From contig JAJPHG010000020.1 of assembly GCA_021325375.1 (NCBI GenBank), positions 62,001 through 126,000 on the forward strand: 64,000 nucleotides of DNA, written 5' to 3'. Below, in pieces: positions 8,210-15,278 of this stretch; within the stretch, counting starts at the first letter, position 1; each line of letters opens with the position of its first letter. A model generated the notes under the pieces. The model was not told where the DNA came from and ran no database searches. It saw nothing but the letters and a program-made list of their open reading frames with translations. Position numbers and translations under genes: made by a program. The DNA comes from Alphaproteobacteria bacterium (GTDB lineage: Bacteria; Pseudomonadota; Alphaproteobacteria; Micropepsales; Micropepsaceae).

Positions 8210-9199
8210 GTGCGGGCTAGAACACCTTCAGATTGCGCATCGGGGACAGGCTTGGCGGTTGAATGCACGATTGTCTACGCGGATTTGGGGCTGGCCGCCC
8301 CCCAATCCCCGTCCGTCCTGGCGCAGACGCTGGTGCAGCAGTCGCGCGAAGGGGTGACGGCGGGCCAGATCAGCATCGCCACCAGGCCGCTCTCGGCCGC
8401 CGACATCGAAGGCGCAATGCGCGCCATGCCGTCGGGCCATGACAGGCTTTCGATGGACAGCATGCTCATCCTCCTCGATGCCGGAGCGATGCTCGCCTAT
8501 GCGCCGTATCGCGCCAGGGTGCTGTTGACCGGCGATCCTTTCGCAAGCGTCGAGGGGTTTGCCCAAGCCTTGCAAATCGAGGCGAACACGTTGCGCGTCC
8601 GTCTTCACGACGCGCTCCTGTCGGCGGAAAAAGTGGTGACGATCGCGGGCTCAGCCTTCGAGGCCGTCATCCCGCTCATGTCGCAGCGGCCGGAGCACCG
8701 GGTGTTCCCGCCCATCGCGCTGCACGTCGCGGGCGCCGATCAGGCCCCGATCTTCGTCGTGAACAACGAAGACGAAGGCGCGTTGCAGAATTTGATGACG
8801 GCGTTGAGGGACACGTTCCCCGCGCAGGAGTTTCAGGTTTTCGATCCGGCGACCGCGGCCGAGGGCCCCTGGAAGGCGGTGCTGCATGTCGGTATCGCGC
8901 GCTCGAGCCTTTCGGGCGCGCGGCTGAACGATGCCTGGGCCGGCGGCGTTCCGATCATCCAGCTCGTGGATCAGGCGAGCCTCATCGCCCAGCACCGCCG
9001 CAATCCGGGCTCGCTTCTCGAATTCGTCGTCGAGCATGGCCGGACGGGCTTGATGTTCGCCTCCGTCGACGAGCTCGTCCATGCGTTGGGCGATCTCCTG
9101 ATCGATCCTCTACCGCTTCGTTCGGTCGCCAGGAACGCGCGGCGGCGCGTGGACCCGGCGGCGCAATGGAGCTCGCTTCTCAAGGCTCTCCTGCAATGA
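8210..9199 (+). CDS. Glycosyltransferase-like protein (divergent GT-B C-terminal half)
   Basis: No strong family match is apparent. The last 100 residues read like the nucleotide-sugar domain of GT-B enzymes: 'DAWAGGVPIIQLVD', 'VVEHGRTGLMF', 'VDELVHALGDLLIDP', in the usual order. The first half lacks obvious acceptor-domain motifs, so it may be degenerate or strongly diverged. Start is uncertain: GTG at 8210 is open, but a TTG at 8252 follows a GGGGACAGG stretch and may be the real one. The stop overlaps the ATG of the following large glycosyltransferase by four bases, so they are probably made together and may form a complex. Confidence 0.55.
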   Translation: MRARTPSDCASGTGLAVECTIVYADLGLAAPQSPSVLAQTLVQQSREGVTAGQISIATRPLSAADIEGAMRAMPSGHDRLSMDSMLILLDAGAMLAYAPYRARVLLTGDPFASVEGFAQALQIEANTLRVRLHDALLSAEKVVTIAGSAFEAVIPLMSQRPEHRVFPPIALHVAGADQAPIFVVNNEDEGALQNLMTALRDTFPAQEFQVFDPATAAEGPWKAVLHVGIARSSLSGARLNDAWAGGVPIIQLVDQASLIAQHRRNPGSLLEFVVEHGRTGLMFASVDELVHALGDLLIDPLPLRSVARNARRRVDPAAQWSSLLKALLQ

Positions 9200-11589
9200 G
9201 CGGCGCGAAGCGAATGGCATGGCTGTCGCCCTACGGCCCCGCGTCGGACATCGGGGCCTTCACCCGATGCGTGCTGCCGCATTTCGGCCAGGACGATCCG
9301 GCCGGGCGCTTCGAATGCGACCTGTTCGTCAATGCCTGCGGTGAAACCTATGACTCCCCGGTCCCGGCGATGGACATACCGGGGGGCGCGAGGATCGGCG
9401 AGATCCTGAGCCGCTACGACGCCGCCGTGTTCAACCTGGGGAACAACGTCGTCAATCACCTGCAGATCTCAGAGGCCCTGCGCAAGATACCGGGCATCGC
9501 CGTCCTTCACGATTTCTCGTATCACCATTTCTTCGCGCACAAATGCTTCGAGGAACTCCACGCGCCGCCCGCCTATGCGCGGTTCATGCGCGAATACCAC
9601 GGCAGCGCCGGCTACAACATGGCGCTTCGCTCCGGCATCATCACGCGCGACGCGACGCTCTATGCGCCATGGGACGGGGAGAACGTCAGCGAATATCCGT
9701 TGATGCAGCCGCTCGCGGCGCTGGCCGCGGCCGTCGTCGTGCATTCGCGCTTCATGGAAGAGCGCGTAGCCACGTTCTTCAAGGGGCCGATCCTGCGGCT
9801 CTTCCTGCCGAGCGACCAGAAAAAGGCGCCAAGTTCCGGCGATCTGGCCCGCTGGCGGGCCGAGACCACCGGCAGGGACCGCTGCCAGTTCGCGAGCTTC
9901 GGGCATATCGGCCGTTCGAAATGCCTCGACGTCGTCATCCAGGCCATCGCGTCGTCCGCCGTGTTGCGCGCGCGCGCGCAATTCGTGATCGCGGGCCATC
10001 CGGGCGACAAGGAATATGTGCGCGAGATCGAGAACATGGTCGCCAAGCTCGGCCTCTCGCGCCAGGTGATGTTCGAGTACAGCGTCACCAACGAGCGGCT
10101 GCTCGCCGTCAAGAACGAGACCGACATCTTCCTCAATCTGCGCTTTCCGAACACCGAGGGCGCATCGGGCTCGCTCGTCGAGATGATGAACACGGGACGG
10201 CCGGTGATCGCTTATCGCTCGGGCTGTTACGCCGACATTCCGGAAGACGCGGCGGTCCTCATCGACAAGGCCCAAGGCGTCGAAGCGGTCGCGGCGGCGA
10301 TGGAGGACCTTCTTTCCGATCCCGCGCGGCGCGTGACGCTGGGGGAAGCGGCGCAGGCCTACGTTCACAGCCAGGACAGCAAGCAGTACGTGCGGAGGTT
10401 CAAGCAGTTCGTGCTCGACATAGCGCCCGAGCTCAAGCGCCGCGCGCGCTTCCTGGCGCCGGTCCGCGACGCCATGGCGTGGAGCGCGGCCGACGTGGAG
10501 CCCGCCGACGCGGAGTGGTTCGAGGAGCTCACGCGCGCGCGGCGCGCGCTCAATATGCTGGAACGCGACGGCGGCGCGCAATCGCCCGAGATATTCCTCA
10601 CCTGGCCGATGGACGATCTGGTGTCCTTCACCGGCCGCGTGCTGCTGCATGCGGCGGCGCAGACCGGATTCAGCGCATTGCTGGCAAGCTATGCGCAGCG
10701 CCTCGGCCGCTGGTCGTTCTATCGCTTGATAGCGAAGCTCTGCTTCTACCAAGCGCTCTGCCTCAAGCCGGAGATGCCCAAGCCCGAAACCGCCGGCTAT
10801 GCGGAACGGATCGCCGACATCGCGTTCTGGGACATCGCGACGCATCTCCAGCCGGAGATCATCGTCCGCATGCTCTACGTCTGCATTCTCGAGCGTTCCG
10901 GCGCCCCCGCGGAACAGGAGACTTGGGTCAGGCGCTTGCGCCAGGGCGCGCTGCCCGCCGCGATACTGGTCGATTTCCTTTCCAGCGCCGAATACCGTCA
11001 GACGTTCCCCGACAACGCGATGGCCGACGTCGAAGATTGGGCGCGAAAGGAATCCCTGCTGGCTTCGGGCCGGAGCCGTCAGAAGCGGCCCCAAATGGTT
11101 TGGCCCGTCGACGTGGTGGTGCGCTTCAACGAGGACAATCCCACGACGGAAGCGCTTCTTGGGCAGTTGTGGCACCGGCGCGATGCCCAAGGGCGTTGGA
11201 GCGACGGCAGGACCGGCGATCTGCGCTTTCATCTGCCTGACGGCATGGCCGAGAACGGCGCCACGCTCACGCTGCGCTTGCGCGTGGCCGGCACCAGGCT
11301 CACCGGCCCGCGCCGTATCGTGGCCCAGGTCGACCGCCACGAGATAGGCGCCCTCACGCTGGCAAACGATGTCCCGCAGAGCTGGTCGCTGTCGCTGCCG
11401 GCGTCGCTGCACTCCAAAGAGGGCGTCAGCCTGTTCCTGATCGCGGACCAGGACTTCTCTCCGGCGAGCGGAGGTCAGTCGGCGGACAAGCGCGCTCTCG
11501 GGGTCATGCTGATGGAAGGCCGTTTGTCGGTGGACACGCCGAAGGCGGAAGAGCCGCTGCCTGAGACGCGGCTCGCGCCGGAAGACTGA
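9196..11589 (+). CDS. Family-4-like glycosyltransferase with C-terminal DUF4214 and beta-rich modules
   Basis: The 797-residue protein is modular. Residues 1-420 are a GT-B glycosyltransferase: 'FASFGHIGRSKCLDVVIQA' (start of the donor domain), 'FLNLRFPNTEGASGSLVEMM' (the catalytic glutamate region) and 'GRPVIAYRSG'. Around 555-605 lies 'MLYVCILERSG...WVRRLRQG...FLSSAEYR', the DUF4214 pattern found in bacterial surface and S-layer proteins. The last 190 residues are beta-rich and end with a 'DKRALGVML' signature seen after alphaproteobacterial glycosyltransferases. A frame is open to an ATG at 9166, but the ATG at 9196 overlaps the upstream stop (ATGA) and is preferred. No membrane segment is visible. 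Confidence 0.75.
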   Translation: MSGAKRMAWLSPYGPASDIGAFTRCVLPHFGQDDPAGRFECDLFVNACGETYDSPVPAMDIPGGARIGEILSRYDAAVFNLGNNVVNHLQISEALRKIPGIAVLHDFSYHHFFAHKCFEELHAPPAYARFMREYHGSAGYNMALRSGIITRDATLYAPWDGENVSEYPLMQPLAALAAAVVVHSRFMEERVATFFKGPILRLFLPSDQKKAPSSGDLARWRAETTGRDRCQFASFGHIGRSKCLDVVIQAIASSAVLRARAQFVIAGHPGDKEYVREIENMVAKLGLSRQVMFEYSVTNERLLAVKNETDIFLNLRFPNTEGASGSLVEMMNTGRPVIAYRSGCYADIPEDAAVLIDKAQGVEAVAAAMEDLLSDPARRVTLGEAAQAYVHSQDSKQYVRRFKQFVLDIAPELKRRARFLAPVRDAMAWSAADVEPADAEWFEELTRARRALNMLERDGGAQSPEIFLTWPMDDLVSFTGRVLLHAAAQTGFSALLASYAQRLGRWSFYRLIAKLCFYQALCLKPEMPKPETAGYAERIADIAFWDIATHLQPEIIVRMLYVCILERSGAPAEQETWVRRLRQGALPAAILVDFLSSAEYRQTFPDNAMADVEDWARKESLLASGRSRQKRPQMVWPVDVVVRFNEDNPTTEALLGQLWHRRDAQGRWSDGRTGDLRFHLPDGMAENGATLTLRLRVAGTRLTGPRRIVAQVDRHEIGALTLANDVPQSWSLSLPASLHSKEGVSLFLIADQDFSPASGGQSADKRALGVMLMEGRLSVDTPKAEEPLPETRLAPED

Positions 11590-11607
11590 CGGCGCCGCGC
11601 GGCGCGA

Positions 11608-11682
11608 TGGCTCCCCGGGCCGGATTCGAACCAGCGACCAACCGGTTAACAGCCGGTTGCTCTACCACTGAGCTACCGGGGA
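11608..11682 (-). tRNA. tRNA-Asn (anticodon GTT)
   Basis: Read on the minus strand it begins TCCCCGGTAGCTCAG and ends CCGGGGA-G-CCA. The seven-base acceptor stem is fully paired, the anticodon loop is CTGTTAA in an ACCGG/CCGGT stem, the T arm carries TTCGAAT, and the discriminator is G, as expected for asparagine. The CCA end is encoded. It lies just after the glycosyltransferase gene on the opposite strand. Confidence 0.97.
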
Positions 11683-11777
11683 ACGCGAGGGGGCGTGTCT
11701 AGCGTGTCCGTTTGGCGATAGCCACAGCAATTTTGCCGCCCGGCCGAGGTTTTTGGGGCTGCGAAGTCGGCCCAAAG

Positions 11778-11806
11778 AAAAAAGGGCCGGGTGGTTAGCC
11801 CGGCCC
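11778..11806 (-). terminator. Rho-independent terminator (minus strand)
   Basis: On the minus strand a perfect eight-base stem GGGCCGGG/CCCGGCCC (11799-11806 with 11784-11791) encloses a seven-base loop and is followed by six T residues (11783-11778). The nearest minus-strand gene upstream is tRNA-Cys, 210 bp away, with a CtrA box in between, so it may end a small RNA rather than the tRNA transcript. Confidence 0.8.
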
Positions 11807-11850
11807 CAAGGCGTTGGGTAATGGTGGGGTGTCTTCAAGGGAAGACGAGA
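11778..11850 (-). ncRNA. Candidate small RNA between CtrA box and terminator
   Basis: There is no convincing open frame between the CtrA box (11870-11885) and the terminator (11806-11778) on the minus strand. The interval holds a perfect hairpin GTCTTC-CCTT-GAAGAC (11846-11831), then a C-rich stretch without self-pairing (ACACCCCACC, about 11833-11824), then the terminator stem-loop. A promoter whose -35 region overlaps the CtrA box would start transcription near 11840-11850, giving a 65-90 nt RNA. The 5' end is a guess. The alternative is that the box regulates nothing here. Confidence 0.3.
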
Positions 11851-11869
11851 GGATGATGCCTCGCTAAGG

Positions 11870-11885
11870 TTAATAAAACCTTAAC
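11870..11885. promoter_or_regulatory. Perfect CtrA-type box, TTAA-N7-TTAAC on both strands
   Basis: TTAATAAAACCTTAAC matches the full CtrA site TTAA-N7-TTAAC, and because a G precedes the first TTAA (GTTAA-N7-TTAAC) the reverse strand matches too. A GANTC site (GAATC at 11892-11896), the CcrM methylation target, lies 6 bp away. In this GC-rich sequence such a string is unlikely by chance. I found no other full match in the window. Possible targets are the candidate small RNA on the minus strand or, less likely, the pcm gene 325 bp downstream on the plus strand. Confidence 0.6.
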
Positions 11886-11918
11886 AAAAACGAATCGCTG
11901 ATCTGTCCGAGGATTTGA

Positions 11919-12018
11919 GTTGGCTTGCCAGGGCATAGCTGTGCGAACCGACTCACAGCCCGGCTTCGCCCTGCGGGCTTCGCCGTGGCAGGCTCCGCTG
12001 CTGCGCAGCGAAGCCTGG
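11919..12018. repeat. tRNA-flanking inverted-repeat element, copy A
   Basis: This 100-bp stretch matches 34121-34221 at about 90 of 101 aligned positions. Both copies end exactly at the encoded CCA of a tRNA gene (here tRNA-Cys). The element holds nested inverted repeats: TGCCAGGGC with GCCGTGGCA, AGGCT with AGCCT, and an inner hairpin GCCC-TGC-GGGC whose counterpart in the other copy is GCGC-ATTC-GCGC, a compensatory change. It does not code for a plausible protein. Confidence 0.85.
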
Positions 12019-12089
12019 AGGCGACGCCCGGAATTGAACCGGGGTAAACGGTTTTGCAGACCGCTGCGTAACCACTCCGCCACGTCGCC
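12016..12089 (-). tRNA. tRNA-Cys (anticodon GCA)
   Basis: On the minus strand it runs from GGCGACGTGGCGGAG to CGTCGCC-T-CCA. The acceptor stem GGCGACG/CGTCGCC pairs fully, the anticodon loop is CTGCAAA, the T stem CCCGG/CCGGG is perfect, and the U discriminator is the cysteine identity base. CCA is encoded and is shared with the end of the adjoining repeat element. Confidence 0.97.
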
Positions 12090-12208
12090 GCCGAGCGGAC
12101 GCGGGCTATACCAGAGGTTTCCCACCGGCGCCAAGGCTTTCGGGCGCGCGTTGTCAGTGCCTTGCCCGGCAAGTATAAGCCCGGCGACCTTCGAGCCCCC
12201 GAATCGCC

Positions 12209-12862
12209 ATGTCTCCGTTCGCCGCCCGCCGTTTCAACATGATCGAAGCCCAATTGCGCACGAACGACGTGAGCGATCCCGGCATCTGCGCGGCCATGGG
12301 CGAAATCCCGCGCGAGCGCTTCGTGCCGGCCGCGAAGCAGGCGCTCGCCTATGCCGATGTCCCGGTGGAAGTCTCGCCGGGCCGCTTCCTCCTCGATCCC
12401 AGGACCTTCGCCAAGCTCTTGATGCTGGCGGACGTCCAGCCCGACGAGACCGTCCTCGATATAGGCTCGGCGACAGGTTATTCCGCGGCGGTGCTTGCGC
12501 GCCTGGCGCGCTCCGTGATCGCGCTCGAGCAGGACGCCGAACTCGTCCGCGCGGCCTACGAGCTCCTGCCGGCCCTGGGCGCCGCGAACGTCATCGTGAC
12601 CCAAGGCCCGCTGAACCAAGGGCTGAAGGCGAAGGCGCCTTACGGTGTGATCTTCGTGAATGGCAGCCTGGGCGAGGTGCCCGAAGTGCTGCTCGGCCAG
12701 CTCGCGGAAGGAGGGCGCCTAGTTGCCGTCCTGTCCGACGGCGCCATTGGGAAAGCGCAGGTTTTCCTGCGCGAGCACGGACGGATCGGCAGCCGCCCAG
12801 GCTTCGATGCCGTCGTCCCGCCGCTAGTGGGATTCGCTAAGACCGTTGGATTTGTCTTCTGA
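12209..12862 (+). CDS. Protein-L-isoaspartate O-methyltransferase family protein
   Basis: The 217-residue protein starts with the family-typical 'RRFNMIEAQLRTNDV' and 'IPRERFVP', then has the SAM-binding motif I 'VLDIGSATGYSAAVLA' near residue 79. The family methylates isoaspartyl residues for repair, but this short subgroup lacks the canonical 'ISAPH' substrate loop (it reads 'VSPGRFLLDP'), so repair activity is doubtful. It is followed 37 bp later by tolC, an arrangement often seen in alphaproteobacteria where it travels with the tolC-popZ-valS genes. The ATG at 12209 is the first start in the frame. Confidence 0.8.
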   Translation: MSPFAARRFNMIEAQLRTNDVSDPGICAAMGEIPRERFVPAAKQALAYADVPVEVSPGRFLLDPRTFAKLLMLADVQPDETVLDIGSATGYSAAVLARLARSVIALEQDAELVRAAYELLPALGAANVIVTQGPLNQGLKAKAPYGVIFVNGSLGEVPEVLLGQLAEGGRLVAVLSDGAIGKAQVFLREHGRIGSRPGFDAVVPPLVGFAKTVGFVF

Positions 12863-12899
12863 CACCCCAAATAACGGTCTGGACGAAGGGGAATTGGAC

Positions 12900-14402
12900 A
12901 TGAGCATCATCCGCCGCGGCGCCTTGATTGCCGCCTGCACCGTGTTGGCGGTGGTTCCTGCCTCGGCCCAGGGCAAGCACCACAAGCCGGCCAAGCCGGT
13001 GAAGCTCGCCCAGGCCGTCGAGGCGCAAGCGGCCACGCCGGTGGACACAGAGCCCTCCCAGCCCAGCATGACGCTCAACGAGGCGCTCGCGATCGCCTAT
13101 GAAACCAATCCTCAGCTCGCCGCCGCGCAGGCGGGCCTGAGGGCCGCGGACGAGCAGGTGGCCCAGGCCAATGGCGGCTGGCGGCCGACGATCTCGGTCG
13201 GCGCGACCTATGGCGTCGAGAAATATTTCTTTCCCGGGATTCCCGTCACCGGCTTCGGGACGATCAGCTCGATCACCGATCACCCGCTGAATGGCCAGGC
13301 GCTGATCACCCAGCCGCTGTTCCGCAGCGGCCGCACCATCGCCGAGATCAGCCGCGCCAAGGCGCTCGTGCGCTCGGGCCGCGCACAACTCACCGCGACG
13401 GAGCAGACCGTGCTGCTCAACTCCGTCACGGCGTACATGAACGTCGTGCGCGACGGCGCCATCGTGAAGCTGCGCGAGCACAACGTCGAGGTGCTGCGCC
13501 GCCAGCGCGATTCCACGCAGCTCGAATTCAAGGCGGGATCGCTGACCCGCACCGACGTCGCCCAGTCCGAGGCGCGGCTCGCCACCGCGCAATCCGACCT
13601 GACGACCGCGCAGGGCCAGCTCGCCACCAGCCGCGCGGATTTCGCGCAGGCGATCGGGCGTCCAGCCGAAACCCTGGAGAAAAACCCCGATCTTCCGAAG
13701 CTCCCCAGCGCAGAGGACGACGTGCTCGGCAGGGCGCTCAAGCTGAATCCCGATCTCCTGACCGCTCAGGCGAACGAGCGCGCCGCCAACTATGCCGTCG
13801 ACGATGCCTGGGGCGCGATGGGCCCGACGCTGTCGCTGCAGGGGCAGTACAATTACTCGCAAAGCGCCCTGAACTCGGTGGTCGGCTTCGGTGCCGGCGG
13901 CACTACGCCCGAATCGGTGACCAATCATGGGGTTGCGGTCATCGGCCAATTGAACGTCCCGATCTACCAAGCGGGTGTCGAGGAGGCTAACGTCCGCCAG
14001 GCGCGCGAGCTGCATGCGCAAACCCAGCTCAATGTCGCCGTCGCGGACCGCCAGGTGCGCGACGCTGTAGCCGCCGCGTGGGCCACCTACCAATCCGCGC
14101 TGGGCACGATCGCCTCGAACGAAGCGACCGCCAAGGCCGACACGATCGCGTTCGAGGGCGTGAGCAAGGAGCAGCAGGTCGGCGGCCGCACGGTCCTCGA
14201 CGTCCTCAATGCCGAGCAGGAGCTTCTCAATGCCCAGGTGGCGCTGGTCAGCTCGCAGCGCAATGCCGTCGTGGCCGCCTATCAGGTGGCGGCCGCGAGC
14301 GGCGCGCTCACGGCGCAGTCGCTGGGGCTCAAGGTCAAGCTCTACGACCCGCTGGAACACTACAATGATGACGCCGGGGCCTTTGTGGGCTTCGGCGGAT
14401 AA
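12900..14402 (+). CDS. TolC-family outer membrane efflux protein
   Basis: This is a 500-residue outer-membrane channel protein. Residues 1-23 form a signal peptide ending 'VVPASAQG'. The mature part has two homologous halves, each opening with a 'LNEALAIAYETNPQLAAAQA'-like OEP repeat and continuing as long alpha-helical coiled-coil segments; 'GGRTVLDVLNAEQELLNAQVALV' near the end is the typical second-half signature. TolC trimers form the exit duct for type I secretion and drug efflux. The ATG at 12900 has a GAAGGGG site; an earlier in-frame ATG at 12846 overlaps pcm and is not preferred. No inner-membrane partner gene is adjacent, so its partner must be elsewhere. Confidence 0.92.
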   Translation: MSIIRRGALIAACTVLAVVPASAQGKHHKPAKPVKLAQAVEAQAATPVDTEPSQPSMTLNEALAIAYETNPQLAAAQAGLRAADEQVAQANGGWRPTISVGATYGVEKYFFPGIPVTGFGTISSITDHPLNGQALITQPLFRSGRTIAEISRAKALVRSGRAQLTATEQTVLLNSVTAYMNVVRDGAIVKLREHNVEVLRRQRDSTQLEFKAGSLTRTDVAQSEARLATAQSDLTTAQGQLATSRADFAQAIGRPAETLEKNPDLPKLPSAEDDVLGRALKLNPDLLTAQANERAANYAVDDAWGAMGPTLSLQGQYNYSQSALNSVVGFGAGGTTPESVTNHGVAVIGQLNVPIYQAGVEEANVRQARELHAQTQLNVAVADRQVRDAVAAAWATYQSALGTIASNEATAKADTIAFEGVSKEQQVGGRTVLDVLNAEQELLNAQVALVSSQRNAVVAAYQVAAASGALTAQSLGLKVKLYDPLEHYNDDAGAFVGFGG

Positions 14403-14505
14403 GGTCACTTGAACGTCATAAGTCACTGGCCCGTTAAGAGATTCTTTGCGTTCCGCACGCAACTATCTTAGGGTCACGAGGCTTAGAGAAAGCGCGGTTG
14501 GAGCG

Positions 14506-15162
14506 ATGAGCATGGCGTCGAGTCCCCAGCATGAGCCGACGATGGAAGAGATCCTGGCTTCCATCCGAAAGATCATCTCCGAGGATGCTCCCGAGACGGC
14601 CCCCGCGGCGCCCATCGCGGTGGCCGAGGAGAGCGACGTGCTCGAGCTGACGCAGGAGGTTCACGACGAGCCTCCACCCGCTGCGGTCGCGCCTCCGGCG
14701 CTCCCGCCTGAGCCTGTGCAGATGGCCGCCGTTCCGCAAGCCGATCCCCCAAAGCCCGAAAACGACGTCGTGTTCCAGACGATCGAGGAGGAAGTCCCCG
14801 TGAGTAGCGAAGCGCAGGCCGTGGCCCCGCATGAGGGCATTTTCTCCGACAAGACCCGCAAGGCGCTGGAGGACTCCTTCGCTAGCATCCAGGCGCCGCC
14901 GAAAGCCGCTGAGCCTGCGGCGCCCGCGCCGGCAGCCGAGCCCGCAGCTGTGGCCGACGGCGCGTCGGTCCAGGCCGTGTTCGAGAGAGCCGTTCGCGAC
15001 AGCTTCGAGCCGGTACTGCACAACTGGCTCGGCGACAATTCCGACGCCGTCGTCGACAAGCTGAAGCCGCTGGTCCGCGAGTGGATGGACGAGCACTTCC
15101 CGGCGCTCCTCGAGGGCGCGGTACGGGCCGAAGTAGAACGCGTCGCGCGCGCCCGCCACTGA
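14506..15162 (+). CDS. popZ: PopZ-like polar organizing protein (DUF2497)
   Basis: The 218-residue protein has the three PopZ parts: an N-terminal helix 'MEEILASIRKIISED' at residues 13-27, a long Pro/Ala/Glu-rich disordered spacer (about 28-150), and a C-terminal helical oligomerization region ending 'LKPLVREWMDEHFPALLEG' before a short basic tail. In Caulobacter PopZ forms polar condensates that anchor ParB-parS and recruit cell-cycle regulators. The gene sits directly upstream of valS, as it does in Caulobacter. The spacer is longer and less acidic than typical. The ATG at 14506 follows a GGAGCG site. Confidence 0.9.
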   Translation: MSMASSPQHEPTMEEILASIRKIISEDAPETAPAAPIAVAEESDVLELTQEVHDEPPPAAVAPPALPPEPVQMAAVPQADPPKPENDVVFQTIEEEVPVSSEAQAVAPHEGIFSDKTRKALEDSFASIQAPPKAAEPAAPAPAAEPAAVADGASVQAVFERAVRDSFEPVLHNWLGDNSDAVVDKLKPLVREWMDEHFPALLEGAVRAEVERVARARH

Positions 15163-15278
15163 TCCAAAGCCAGTTCCAACGGCCGGTCCGGGGCGGGAAG
15201 CCCCGGACAGCCTCTTGACGTGCGCTGTTCCGGGCTTCACCAACCGGACACGGCCATCGCTCAAGAGGTTTGCTTCCC

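Noticed and set aside
9469-11412. A 647-codon open frame on the minus strand across the large glycosyltransferase
   Set aside because: It is a GC-driven antisense shadow: the amino-acid mix is Arg/Ala/Glu-rich without motifs, while the plus-strand frame has clear GT-B and DUF4214 features. The same applies to long antisense frames over valS (15261-17378), iorB (22569-24608), DUF885 (24970-27150) and ntrY (56248-58608).
11835-12619. Minus-strand frames covering tRNA-Cys and the repeat
   Set aside because: These are translations of tRNA and inverted repeat sequence and overlap the pcm gene; no protein features.
14403-14505. CtrA box upstream of popZ
   Set aside because: Only a lone GTTAA (about 14434) is present; no second TTAA at the right spacing, so not a full site.
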